Assembly: GCA_003864475.1 (NCBI GenBank)
Contig: BGZO01000006.1
Location: forward strand, 1-52,525
Source of the DNA: Candidatus Termititenax persephonae
Lineage (GTDB): Bacteria; Margulisbacteria; Termititenacia; Termititenacales; Termititenacaceae
DNA length: 52,525 nt
Direction of reading: 5' to 3'
Below, one piece after another: positions 7,195 through 15,313 of the stretch (positions are counted from its first letter, which is position 1; each line of letters opens with the position of its first letter). A program made the position numbers and the translations under genes. The notes beneath the pieces are model-generated. The model was not told the origin of the DNA. It saw only the letters and a list, made by a program, of their open reading frames with translations, and did not search any database.

Positions 7195-8768
7195 AGCGGT
7201 ATGATGTGCTGGTGGTTGGTGCGGGTCCGGCTGGCTTGTCCGCCGCGGTGGAGGCCGCCCGGCTGGGTTTGCGGGTCGCGGTCTATGATGAGAATGCCAG
7301 ACCCGGCGGTCAGCTTTTCAAGCAGATTCACAAATTTTTCGGCTCCCGAGAACATAAAGCGAAAATCCGCGGCAATAAAATCGGCGAGGAACTTTTGCAG
7401 GAAGCCGCCGCCGCCGGGGTAGAGGTCATGCTCAACGCGGCGGTCATCGGTGTTTTTGCGGAAAAAGAAGTGGCTGTCCGCGTGAATGAACAAATTCTGT
7501 GCCGCCAAGCCGATGCGCTTATTATCGCGACTGGCGCGAGCGAAAATATGGTTAATTTTCCCGGCTGGACTTTGCCCGGTGTGCTTGGCGCAGGTGCGGC
7601 GCAGACGATGATGAATCTCCACGGGGTCAAACCGGGCGAGCGGATTTTGCTACTGGGCAGCGGCAATGTCGGTTTGGTCGTCAGTTATCAGCTTTTGCAG
7701 GCGGGCTGTGCGGTGGTTGCCGTGGTTGATGCCTTGCCGCGTATTGGCGGCTACGGGGTACACGCCGCCAAAATTGCGCGTTGCGGCGTGCCTTTTTACA
7801 CCTCACACACGATAGTTCGTGCCGAGGGCGTGAACCAGGTAACCGGGGCAGTCATCGGCGAATTGGACAAGGACAGGAAAATTATTCCCGGCTCAGAAAA
7901 ACATTTGGCTGTGGACACGATTTGCCTGGCGGTAGGCCTGTCGCCGCTCTCCCTGCTTTGCGCGCTGGCTGGCTGTGCCATGGAGGACAATCCCGCTAAG
8001 TCCGGCTATGTACCGCTGGTCAATAGATATGGCGAGACTTCGGTCGCGGGTATTTTTGCGGCGGGCGATGTGTCCGGCATTGAGGAAGCCAGTGCGGCGA
8101 TGATTGAGGGGCGGATTGCTGGTCTGGCGGCGGCACAGCGGCTGGGCTTCTTGACCCAAGAAGATTTGGACGCGCGGGTTGCCGTTCAGGAGAGAGCCTT
8201 GGCCAGCCTGCGGCAGGGGATGTTCGCGCCGGGCAGTCGCGGCCAGACTTTTACGGCGACCACCGAGGGTTGCCCGCTTTCACAAAATCTTTTGCGGCAA
8301 GGTTATCTGACGGACACGGAGTTGTCCGCCTATCCCGGTGTGGTTTGGGCTGAAGGCCTGCACCCGATTATCGAATGTACGCAAAATATTCCCTGCAATC
8401 CCTGCCGGGATGCCTGTCCCAAACAGTGCATTACTGTGGGCGCCACGGCGGGACAGATTACCGCATTGCCGATTTTTGACGCGCAAAAAGGTTGCACTGG
8501 TTGCGGTCTGTGCGTCGCCGCTTGTTCTGGTCAGGCGATTTTCTTGGTTGACGAAGAGGCTGGCGAGATTACTCTGCCGTATGAATTTCTGCCACTCCCG
8601 CAAAAAGGTGAGCAGGGCTTGGCGCTCGGACGCTCCGGGCAGGAAATTTGCGCCGCCGAAGTGGTGGACGTGAAGACCGCCAAGGTTTTTGACCAGACTA
8701 ATTTATTGACCATCCGTGTCCCGGTGCAGTACGCGCGGCAAGCGCGTTTTTTTCGGCGGGCGCCATGA
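7191..8768 (+). CDS. FAD/NAD(P)-dependent oxidoreductase with C-terminal 2[4Fe-4S] domain
   Basis: 525-aa flavoprotein, HcnB/OoxA-like alpha subunit. It starts with the FAD dinucleotide motif 'VLVVGAGPAGLSAA' and contains a second Rossmann motif 'ILLLGSGNVGL' and 'AAGDVSG'. After the flavin domain comes 'CTQNIPCNPCRDACPKQC' and 'GCTGCGLCVAACSG', i.e. two [4Fe-4S] clusters, near residues 395-445. In HcnB/SoxA homologues the C-terminus instead carries a BFD-like [2Fe-2S] domain, which here is a separate downstream gene. I start at 7191, not 7065, because this gives the FAD motif at the N-terminus and an ATGA overlap with the preceding gene. Confidence 0.88.
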   Translation: MKRYDVLVVGAGPAGLSAAVEAARLGLRVAVYDENARPGGQLFKQIHKFFGSREHKAKIRGNKIGEELLQEAAAAGVEVMLNAAVIGVFAEKEVAVRVNEQILCRQADALIIATGASENMVNFPGWTLPGVLGAGAAQTMMNLHGVKPGERILLLGSGNVGLVVSYQLLQAGCAVVAVVDALPRIGGYGVHAAKIARCGVPFYTSHTIVRAEGVNQVTGAVIGELDKDRKIIPGSEKHLAVDTICLAVGLSPLSLLCALAGCAMEDNPAKSGYVPLVNRYGETSVAGIFAAGDVSGIEEASAAMIEGRIAGLAAAQRLGFLTQEDLDARVAVQERALASLRQGMFAPGSRGQTFTATTEGCPLSQNLLRQGYLTDTELSAYPGVVWAEGLHPIIECTQNIPCNPCRDACPKQCITVGATAGQITALPIFDAQKGCTGCGLCVAACSGQAIFLVDEEAGEITLPYEFLPLPQKGEQGLALGRSGQEICAAEVVDVKTAKVFDQTNLLTIRVPVQYARQARFFRRAP

Positions 8769-9088
8769 TGCTGGAGCGCGGAGATATCGGCGGGTATATT
8801 CCCGCGCCGGATGATGACCTGCTGGTCTGTCGCTGCGAAGAGATTAGCCAGGGCGAAATCCGCCGCGCGATTCACGACGGCTTGTTTACCCTGACCGAAC
8901 TGCGCCGTTTTTTGCGTACGGGCATGGGGTTGTGTCAGGGGCAGACTTGCGGCCGTCTGGTCAAGGCGATTGTGGCCAAGGAGTTGGGCGTGTCTCCCGC
9001 GGAGCTGGAACCGATTACGGCACGTTCGCCTGTGCGCCCCGTGGAGATGCGGGTCTTGGCGCGCAATCAGGAGCAGAAAAATGGTTAA
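8765..9088 (+). CDS. BFD-like [2Fe-2S]-binding subunit
   Basis: 107-aa protein with the BFD (bacterioferritin-associated ferredoxin-like) [2Fe-2S] motif: 'LLVCRCEEIS', then 'GMGLCQGQTCG'. In opine oxidases this domain is fused to the alpha subunit; here it is a stand-alone gene overlapping both neighbours (ATGA upstream, 8 bp downstream). It is likely an electron-transfer subunit of the oxidase. Confidence 0.85.
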   Translation: MMLERGDIGGYIPAPDDDLLVCRCEEISQGEIRRAIHDGLFTLTELRRFLRTGMGLCQGQTCGRLVKAIVAKELGVSPAELEPITARSPVRPVEMRVLARNQEQKNG

Positions 9089-10208
9089 TAAAACGGCGGA
9101 TGTGCTGATTATTGGCGGCGGCATCGTGGGCTGTGCGGCGGCCTATTATCTGGTCAAGGGCGGCTGTTCGGTCATCGTGCTGGAAAAAGAGGAGACCATC
9201 GGTTCCGGCGGCTCCTCACGCAACGGCGGCGGGGTGCGTCAATCTGGCCGCGACCCGCGCGAACTGCCCCTCGCCATGCACGGCATTAAAAATATTTGGC
9301 CGACACTTTCCGCGGAGCTGGACTGTGATGTGGAGTACTGTCAAAAAGGCAATCTACGCCTCGGTCAGACGGAAGCGCAACTGAGAATATTAGAAAGTCT
9401 CACGCAAAAAGCCGTCGCCTGCGGACTGGAGGTGCGGATGATTTCCGGGGACGAGGCACGGCAAATAAATCCTTATTTGTCCGAGGCCGTGCTGGGAGCC
9501 AGCTGGTGTCCGACTGACGGTCATGCCAATCCGCTGGCGGCGACACTGGCTTTTTATCGGCAGGCGCGGCGGCTGGGCGCTGTGTTCATCAGCGGCGAGG
9601 CCGCCCAGGAAATTCGCCAAAGCAAAGGTCAGGCTCGTACGGTTACCGCCGCCCACGGAGTGTATGAGGGCGGCACAATCATTGTGGCGGCGGGATTGGG
9701 TAGCCGCCCGCTCTTAAATACCGTAGGCCTTGATGTGCCGCTGCAGCCAGCGCTTTTGGAGACGCTCGTTACGGAAGCTGTCGCGGAGATGTTTCCGCAA
9801 ATGCTGGGTACGGCGGCGGCGGATTTTTATGGACACCAAAGCGCACGGCATGGCTCGTTTATTTTTGGGATTACTTCCGGCTATGAGTTCTGCGCCAGAC
9901 CGGGATTTCCGCGTTCCTCGGCTGCCGCCGCCTCGGCTGCCTGCCGCAGTATTTTAGCTTATTTCCCCTCGCTGGCGGACGTTAAGATTATCCGTTCTTG
10001 GGCGGGCTGGATGGACGATTGTGCCGACCATGTACCGGTCATCAGTTTTGCGGCTGAAGTGCCGGGCTTGCTGATGGCTTGTGGTTTTAGCGGGCATGGC
10101 TTCGGCATCAGTCCGGCGGTGGGCGAATTGTTGAGCGAGATGGTTATCGCCGGACGACCGTCGCTGGATTTGACGGAGTTACGTCACGACCGTTTTGTGA
10201 TGAAGTAA
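9081..10208 (+). CDS. FAD-dependent D-amino-acid-oxidase-fold oxidoreductase (HcnC/SoxB-like)
   Basis: 375-aa DAO-superfamily flavoprotein, the catalytic beta subunit in this type of complex. It has the FAD motif 'VLIIGGGIVGCAAAYYL' and the 'SSRNGGGVRQSGRDPREL' region typical of sarcosine/opine/hydroxyproline dehydrogenases. The C-terminal 'LLMACGFSGHGFGISPAVGELL' closes the FAD site. It should oxidise a secondary amine or amino acid to an imine. ATG 9081 gives the FAD motif at the N-terminus and an 8-bp overlap with the BFD gene. The substrate cannot be read from sequence. Confidence 0.9.
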   Translation: MVNKTADVLIIGGGIVGCAAAYYLVKGGCSVIVLEKEETIGSGGSSRNGGGVRQSGRDPRELPLAMHGIKNIWPTLSAELDCDVEYCQKGNLRLGQTEAQLRILESLTQKAVACGLEVRMISGDEARQINPYLSEAVLGASWCPTDGHANPLAATLAFYRQARRLGAVFISGEAAQEIRQSKGQARTVTAAHGVYEGGTIIVAAGLGSRPLLNTVGLDVPLQPALLETLVTEAVAEMFPQMLGTAAADFYGHQSARHGSFIFGITSGYEFCARPGFPRSSAAAASAACRSILAYFPSLADVKIIRSWAGWMDDCADHVPVISFAAEVPGLLMACGFSGHGFGISPAVGELLSEMVIAGRPSLDLTELRHDRFVMK

Positions 10209-10284
10209 AAATCGGCAGGGCAGGAAGGAGCGCTGGCGCGGCAAATATTGGTAGGCTGTTTAATCATTGGGAAAGGAGAAGATT

Positions 10285-11667
10285 ATGAGCGCAATAATAG
10301 GAGAAAAAAAGAAAATGGGTTTGTTTAGCGCGATTTGCGTGTGCGTCGGCTTGATTGTCGCGTCGAGTTGTCTGCTGTCGCTGGGGCAGGGCGTGGGTTT
10401 GGGCGGTCAATGGTTTGTCTTGGCTATCTGCATTGTCGCGGTGCTGAATATTTGCGTGGCTCTGTCTTTTGCGGAACTGCACGATTTGATGCCGAATATT
10501 GAGGGCGGTCTGGGGCAATATACGCAGGTGGCTTTGGGTCCGGTAGTTTCAATTATCTCCAACACTAGCGCGTATGTTTTTGTGGCCTTGCTGGCCGCGC
10601 CGATAGAAATGGCAATGTGCGGCATGATTTTGCATGAATTATTCCTGCCCGGAATTCCCGCCGCGCTGATTGGCGTAATTTTTGCCTTGTTGCTGGGGAT
10701 AGTCAATTATTTTGGCGTGGATATTTTTTCTAAAGTGCAAAATCTAGTTGTGGGCGCGTTATTATTTTCCTTGGCGGCCTTAGGTTTTATCAGCTTTTTT
10801 AAACTGGGTCTCGGCACGGTTGTTGTCCAGACTATGCCGCCCTTGGCCGGGAGCGGGTTTGGCACGGCTCTGGCTTTGACCGCGCTGGCTTTTTGGCTGT
10901 TCATTGGCGTGGAATACGTTATTCCAGTGGCCAAAGACATTAAAAACCCCAAAGTAACAGTCCCGCTGGCGATGGTGCTGGGCATAATTTTACTGTGCGT
11001 TATTCAGGCTGTGCTAGGCAGTGGAATGAGCAATTATGTGGCTTACGCGGATTTGGTTAATTCGGAACTGCCGCACATGGTTTTTGCGGAAAATCTTTTA
11101 GGCAAGGCCGGATTGTTCTGGATGGGCATAATCACTTTTCTGGCTTCGATTAGCACCGCCAATACCTTGCTGGGTTCGATACCAAATATCCTTTCCGGTA
11201 TGGCCAAGAATGATATGATGCCGGAGATATTTAGTAAAAAGAATAAGTACAATATTCCGGTGGCGGGACTGGTTTTGATAACCGCTTTTTTAGTGTTTAT
11301 GGTCGGCTCTGGTTTAACCCAGTCGGCGGGACTGGTCAACGGTCTGCTGGTGGCTTCCTGTTTTTGGCTGACTTCCTATATATTGGTTAGCCTGGCGGTG
11401 CTGGTGTTGCGCGTGCGTTATCCGCATCACCCCGGACGCAACAAAAAACTGGTGTTTTTTGGCTTGCCGCAAATCGCCTGCCTGCTCGGCAATATTTATA
11501 TGATTTGGCATATCAGCGACGATTCTGACGCGAGAATGTTGATTTACAAAATATTCTTTATTTTGCTGGCTATTTTGGTGATTTATGCCTTGGTCTGGAC
11601 TGGCTTGGTCAAGAAAAAGCCGCTTTTTGCCGGGGCAGATATTGAGGGTGTGCTGAGCAACGAATAA
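10285..11667 (+). CDS. APC-superfamily amino acid/amine permease
   Basis: 460-aa inner-membrane transporter with about 12 predicted helices and an N-terminal 'GLFSAICVCVGLIVASSCLLSLGQG', the helix-1 substrate/ion site region of APC amino-acid/polyamine transporters. It starts at 10285 behind AAAGGAGAA; the TTG at 10267 has no site. It lies 76 nt after the oxidase genes and before ridA, so it very likely imports the oxidase substrate, an amino acid or biogenic amine (inference from context). Confidence 0.88.
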   Translation: MSAIIGEKKKMGLFSAICVCVGLIVASSCLLSLGQGVGLGGQWFVLAICIVAVLNICVALSFAELHDLMPNIEGGLGQYTQVALGPVVSIISNTSAYVFVALLAAPIEMAMCGMILHELFLPGIPAALIGVIFALLLGIVNYFGVDIFSKVQNLVVGALLFSLAALGFISFFKLGLGTVVVQTMPPLAGSGFGTALALTALAFWLFIGVEYVIPVAKDIKNPKVTVPLAMVLGIILLCVIQAVLGSGMSNYVAYADLVNSELPHMVFAENLLGKAGLFWMGIITFLASISTANTLLGSIPNILSGMAKNDMMPEIFSKKNKYNIPVAGLVLITAFLVFMVGSGLTQSAGLVNGLLVASCFWLTSYILVSLAVLVLRVRYPHHPGRNKKLVFFGLPQIACLLGNIYMIWHISDDSDARMLIYKIFFILLAILVIYALVWTGLVKKKPLFAGADIEGVLSNE

Positions 11668-11673
11668 GTTTTG

Positions 11674-11691
11674 GGGGGATTTCTGTCCCCC
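11674..11691 (+). terminator. Hairpin between permease and ridA
   Basis: GGGGGA-tttctg-TCCCCC, followed by TCTTGTTTA rather than a T tract. It could attenuate or stabilise the transcript between the permease and ridA genes. Confidence 0.35.
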
Positions 11692-11752
11692 TCTTGTTTA
11701 GGAGGCTGAGATGGTGGAGTACACAAAATCGAACTTGCCGAGGGAGAAAAAA

Positions 11753-12157
11753 ATGAATTTAACACGCACAAATTATTCATCAGGCTCGCCGCTGGAGGAA
11801 AAAATCGGCTACAGCCGGATGGTACAGGCCGGGCCTTTTATTTACATCGGTGGCACGACTTCCGTTCAGCCGGACGGGAGCGTGGCTGGCGAGGGCAGTG
11901 TTTACGAGCAGACCAAATATATTTTGCAAAAACAAATTGGCCTGCTGACCCGGGCTGGTGCCAAAAAAGAAGAGGTACTCAAGATTAAGGCTTACCTCAC
12001 GGATATTACGCAGGGGGCGGAAGCGGCACGGGCTTATTCCGAATTTTTTAAAAATATCCGGCCACTTTTTACTATGGTTGAAACGCCGCGGCTGAATCGT
12101 CCGGCACAGCTTATTGAAATTGAAATGGACGCGGCGCTGGGGGCAAGTATTTTATAG
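11753..12157 (+). CDS. ridA: RidA family enamine/imine deaminase
   Basis: About 134-aa RidA/YjgF/UK114-family protein, which hydrolyses reactive imines and enamines to ketones and ammonia. Typical segments are 'AGPFIYIGGTTSVQPDG', 'AYLTDI' and the C-terminal 'RPAQLIEIEMDA', which holds the substrate-binding Arg and Glu. It closes an operon whose oxidase produces imines, a coherent role. Two starts are possible: 11711 has AGGAGG 5 nt upstream but adds a 14-residue tail absent from the family as I know it; 11753 has AGGGAG 6 nt upstream and matches the family N-terminus, so I chose it. Confidence 0.88.
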   Translation: MNLTRTNYSSGSPLEEKIGYSRMVQAGPFIYIGGTTSVQPDGSVAGEGSVYEQTKYILQKQIGLLTRAGAKKEEVLKIKAYLTDITQGAEAARAYSEFFKNIRPLFTMVETPRLNRPAQLIEIEMDAALGASIL

Positions 12158-12209
12158 GCGCGGCTTGCCGGACACTAGCGCCGGGCGGTCGAATTGTTTT
12201 AGGCAGGCT

Positions 12210-12965
12210 TTATTTTGTTAAATAAAGGAAAAATTCTTTGTTCCCGTCCGTGCCGGTAATAGGCGAGACGGTTTCGCCGAGGATTTGAAAGCCGGACTGC
12301 TCCGCATAGCCGCGGGTCTTTTGGCGCACCGCCTCATGCACCGCCGCATCCCTGACAATCCCGCCCTTGCCGACCGCGCCGCGCTCCGCCTCGAATTGCG
12401 GCTTGACCAGCGCGATGACCTTGGCCGTCTCAGTCAGGATGGCAAAAAGCGGCGGAAAAATTTTCTCCAGCGAGATGAAGGATACGTCGATGACCGCGAG
12501 GCGTAAAGTGAGCGCGGACAGCCGGGTCAGCTCCAGCAATTGTCCCAAGGTCAGATAACGGAAATTTGTTTTCTCAATGACTAGCACGCGCGGGTTACTG
12601 CGGATTTTCCAGTCGAGTTGATTGTGTCCCACATCGAGGGCGATAACCTGTGCCGCGCCGCGTTGTAGCAGGCAGTCCGTGAAACCGCCTGTCGAAGCGC
12701 CGATGTCAATGGCCTGCCACCCGCAGGGGTTTACCTGAAAGTCGTCCAAAGCCCCGGCGAGTTTCAGTCCGCCGCGGCTGACGTAGGGACAACGGTTGCC
12801 CAGCAGGCGGATGGCCGCGTCGACAACCACTGCCGCACCGGGTTTTTGGCTTTTTTGCTCATTGACGAGTACGTCTCCGGCGATGATGAGAGCCTGCGCT
12901 TTTTCCCGCGACGGCACGAGATGGCGCTCGACGAGGAGCTGGTCGAGACGGATTTTTTTGCCCAT
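12210..12965 (-). CDS. tlyA: TlyA family rRNA 2'-O-methyltransferase
   Basis: 251-aa TlyA/hemolysin-A-like protein: an N-terminal S4 RNA-binding domain ('IRLDQLLVERHLVPSREKAQ') and a C-terminal FtsJ-like methyltransferase. The SAM motif is 'AIDIGASTGGFTDCLLQRGA', and the catalytic K-D-K-E set includes 'ALVKPQFEAE'. Family members methylate 16S and 23S rRNA cytidines. Its start overlaps the SDR stop by one base (TGATG), so it is co-transcribed. It is convergent with ridA, 52 bp away. Confidence 0.93.
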   Translation of the reverse strand: MGKKIRLDQLLVERHLVPSREKAQALIIAGDVLVNEQKSQKPGAAVVVDAAIRLLGNRCPYVSRGGLKLAGALDDFQVNPCGWQAIDIGASTGGFTDCLLQRGAAQVIALDVGHNQLDWKIRSNPRVLVIEKTNFRYLTLGQLLELTRLSALTLRLAVIDVSFISLEKIFPPLFAILTETAKVIALVKPQFEAERGAVGKGGIVRDAAVHEAVRQKTRGYAEQSGFQILGETVSPITGTDGNKEFFLYLTK

Positions 12966-13744
12966 CAGCGGACTCTTTTGCGGAAAATCTCGATATGGTG
13001 CAGAAGGCTGGCGGCGGCGCGCCGCGTCAGCCAGCGGCTGATTTGCGCGATTAACCAGTGTTGAAAATACGGCACCAAGTAAATTTTCTTCTGATACAGG
13101 GCTTTGACTGCCCGCCGCGCGGTCAGTTCAGGCGAGACGAGTTTGTAAAGAAAACCCGGCACCCGCGGCTTGCCGTATTGGAAAAAATTGGTATCCGTAA
13201 TGCCCGGGCAGAGAGCGGTTACGCCGACCCCGCTGTCTTTCAATTCCATGTGCATCGCCTCGGACAACGACAGGACAAAAGCCTTGGACGCGCCATAGAC
13301 TGCCGCGTAGGGCAGAGGCTGGAAAGCCGCAGTGGAGGCGACGTTGAGAATATAGCCGTGTTTTCTTTTTTGCATTTCTCTGCCAAATAACATGCTTAGT
13401 TTCAGCACCGCCCCGGCATTGAGCTGAAACAATCTGTCCGTCTCTGCCAAGTCCTGTTCAGTCTGCCGCGCCGCGCCCAGTCCGAAGCCAGAATTGTTGA
13501 CCAGCACGGAGACTGTCTTGTCCTGACACGCGGCGAAAAGTTTTTCCGGTGCGCCGGGACTGCTCAAATCAATGGTCAGACAGACGACCGTAATTCCGTA
13601 TTTGGCCAGCCATTCTTTTTGATATTCCTGCATTTTGACCGTGTTGCGGCTGGCGAGGATGAGGTGGTGGCGGCGTTTGGCGAATTCAATGGCGAGGGCG
13701 CGGCCAATGCCGGAAGTTGCGCCAGTGATTAGGGTATATTCCAT
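12965..13744 (-). CDS. Short-chain dehydrogenase/reductase
   Basis: 259-aa classical SDR (DltE/YqjQ-like). The coenzyme motif is 'LITGATSGIGRALA' at residues 5-18, followed by 'VNNSGFG', the catalytic Ser in 'NVASTAA' and Tyr/Lys in 'YGASK'. An Arg after the first strand ('LASRN') suggests NADP(H). The C-terminus is rich in basic and hydrophobic residues ('HWLIAQISRWL') and may touch the membrane. Substrate unknown. The ATG lies 6 nt behind a TAAAAT with no ribosome site, so the mRNA may be leaderless. Confidence 0.9.
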   Translation of the reverse strand: MEYTLITGATSGIGRALAIEFAKRRHHLILASRNTVKMQEYQKEWLAKYGITVVCLTIDLSSPGAPEKLFAACQDKTVSVLVNNSGFGLGAARQTEQDLAETDRLFQLNAGAVLKLSMLFGREMQKRKHGYILNVASTAAFQPLPYAAVYGASKAFVLSLSEAMHMELKDSGVGVTALCPGITDTNFFQYGKPRVPGFLYKLVSPELTARRAVKALYQKKIYLVPYFQHWLIAQISRWLTRRAAASLLHHIEIFRKRVR

Positions 13745-13750
13745 AACCGA

Positions 13751-13756
13751 ATTTTA
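13751..13756 (-). promoter_or_regulatory. -10 TAAAAT of the SDR-tlyA unit
   Basis: TAAAAT, then 6 nt, then ATG on the minus strand. It forms a very compact divergent promoter with the plus-strand TATAAT at 13778. Confidence 0.4.
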
Positions 13757-13783
13757 ACTTAAAAAAAGAGTTTATGGTATAAT
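13754..13783 (+). promoter_or_regulatory. Promoter TTAACT-18-TATAAT, extended -10
   Basis: TGG-TATAAT (13775-13783) with a possible -35 TTAACT at 13754. The ATG at 13794 is 10 nt after the hexamer, so transcription should begin within a few bases of the start codon. No Shine-Dalgarno is present. Confidence 0.65.
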
Positions 13784-13793
13784 ATAAAACAGT

Positions 13794-14270
13794 ATGAAAA
13801 AAATTAAACTTATTTTATTAGCGGCGGCGTTGTTGTTTTTAACTGGCTGTAACGGCCGCTTGGTTGTTAAAAATGCCGAGGTCGACGAGATTATCCCGCA
13901 GTTTAAGGAATTTGTCGCGCTATACGGCTACAACCTGACCTATGCCAATGACAAGACCGGCGCGTACCGCGTGGAAATGGGGCAGGTTTATCTCCCCGCG
14001 CAGGCCGAGACAGTTTACCAGAGGGCGACTATCGCCACGGAAAATCTCTATACCACGCCGCCCCTCAATTCTTATGCGGAGAGTACTTGGAAAACTGTTT
14101 CGGCGCGCGACCGTTATGTGCTGGTCGCGGTCATGGCGCGGGTTACGCAGAGAGACGCTGACGTGGTGATTCAGCTGGATTCCACCGAGAGCATCGGTCC
14201 CAGCTCCAGCCAAGTCAATTTACTGCGGAAGTTTTTTCGAGATTTAGGCTACCAAGCGGAATTTGAATAA
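13794..14270 (+). CDS. Small lipoprotein of unknown function
   Basis: 158-aa predicted lipoprotein: 'MKKIKLILLAAALLFLTGCNG' is a signal peptide with an LTGC lipobox, so the mature protein starts at Cys19. The remaining roughly 140 residues look like one small alpha/beta periplasmic domain; I recognise no family. Its stop overlaps the sepF ATG by one base, so it is the first gene of a lipoprotein-sepF-hydrolase unit and could be linked to envelope or division functions (weak inference). Confidence 0.8.
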   Translation: MKKIKLILLAAALLFLTGCNGRLVVKNAEVDEIIPQFKEFVALYGYNLTYANDKTGAYRVEMGQVYLPAQAETVYQRATIATENLYTTPPLNSYAESTWKTVSARDRYVLVAVMARVTQRDADVVIQLDSTESIGPSSSQVNLLRKFFRDLGYQAEFE

Positions 14271-14551
14271 TGAAGTTCGCGGACAAAGTGGCTAAAGGGG
14301 CGGTCAAAATCTTTGTAGTACATTCGTCCCGCGAGGAGCAGGAGTTGTCCGAGCAAGCCAAGTCCGGCAAGGTGTTGTTGGTGGATTTTAAAAACACTGA
14401 TTTACACACTAGGCAGCTGATGCTGTCTTTTTTAGAAGGCACGATGTTTGGTTTGAATGGTCGGCTGATTCCTCTGCGCGAGGATTTGGTTTTGTTAGTT
14501 CCGCCGGGTGCGTTAGCCGACGATGTGTCGGAGGTGTACAAAGTTGCGTAA
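14270..14551 (+). CDS. sepF: SepF-like cell division protein
   Basis: 93 aa covering just the SepF core domain (about 80 residues). 'GKVLLVDFKNTDLHTRQLMLSFLEGTMFGL' matches the SepF pattern of a strand 'VLVNF', then an alpha-helix and the glycine dimer contact, followed by 'FVVPPG'-like 'LLVPPG'. SepF tethers FtsZ to the membrane. The N-terminal amphipathic membrane helix and linker of full-length SepF (about 150 aa) are reduced to a short 'MKFADKVAKGAVKI', so membrane attachment may differ. The following gene starts inside its last codons. Confidence 0.75.
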   Translation: MKFADKVAKGAVKIFVVHSSREEQELSEQAKSGKVLLVDFKNTDLHTRQLMLSFLEGTMFGLNGRLIPLREDLVLLVPPGALADDVSEVYKVA

Positions 14552-15266
14552 GTTATTTTTTATTTTTTTGTTATCCAGTCTTTTTGCCGCGGAATACAGT
14601 TTGTATTTGCCGCAGCGCGTGGAGATTCCGTGTCCGCGCGGGCTGACTATGGTGGGGACTTATTATGCGGTCAATTCAACACAGAATTACGCGGTCATTT
14701 TGATTCACGGCTTGGGACGCAACCGCGGCGACTGGAACGACTTGGCACGTTATTTGCAAAAAGAAGGCATTGCCGCTCTGTCCATCGACCTGCGTGGCCA
14801 CGGCGAGTCTCTGGCCTCCGACAAACGTAGCTGGCGGTCGTTTGGCGACGCGGACTACGCCGCTTTTGTCAATGACTTGAGCGCCGTCCTGCAATACGCC
14901 GGGCGCAATTTGAAATTTACGCCGCGCAAAACCGGGCTGCTAGGGCAGGGCTTGGGCGCGAATCTCGCCTGCCAATTGGCGGAGCGCAATCCCAATATGC
15001 CGGGAGTGATTCTCCTGTCGCCGGGGCTGGATTACAAGGGCGTGAAATTGACGGTCAAGAATTACCGTAAGCCGATTTATGCGCTGTGCAGTCGTTTTGA
15101 GGAAAATTCTTTGGAAGCGTTGGAGTATTTGCGGACGAATTATACGGGCAAATATAAGTCCGATATTTACGACCATAAAGGCACGCTCATCTCGCTTTTT
15201 CGGCAAAAATTTACTTTGCCTGAAAATGCCGCCAAGTGGTTCAAACAGATTTTTGCCGACACATAA
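14544..15266 (+). CDS. Exported alpha/beta-hydrolase-fold protein lacking the usual nucleophile
   Basis: About 240-aa alpha/beta hydrolase with a signal peptide ('LRKLFFIFLLSSLFAAE'). The oxyanion segment 'VILIHGLGRNRGDW' and 'DLRGHGES' are clear. The nucleophile elbow, normally G-x-S-x-G, reads 'GQGLG', so the serine position is Gly. A late His ('YDHKGT') remains. The protein may be catalytically dead, structural or binding, or use another residue. I start at TTG 14544, 10 nt after GGAGG and just before the signal peptide; the ATG at 14523 would add seven residues and has no site. Confidence 0.75.
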   Translation: MRKLFFIFLLSSLFAAEYSLYLPQRVEIPCPRGLTMVGTYYAVNSTQNYAVILIHGLGRNRGDWNDLARYLQKEGIAALSIDLRGHGESLASDKRSWRSFGDADYAAFVNDLSAVLQYAGRNLKFTPRKTGLLGQGLGANLACQLAERNPNMPGVILLSPGLDYKGVKLTVKNYRKPIYALCSRFEENSLEALEYLRTNYTGKYKSDIYDHKGTLISLFRQKFTLPENAAKWFKQIFADT

Positions 15267-15297
15267 ATATAAAGTATAAATCCGCTTAAATATCTTG

Positions 15298-15303
15298 TAT
15301 AAT
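15298..15303 (+). promoter_or_regulatory. -10 TATAAT of the SLH gene
   Basis: TATAAT ends 10 nt before ATG 15314 with no Shine-Dalgarno between; likely leaderless. Confidence 0.5.
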
Positions 15304-15313
15304 TATTAATTCT

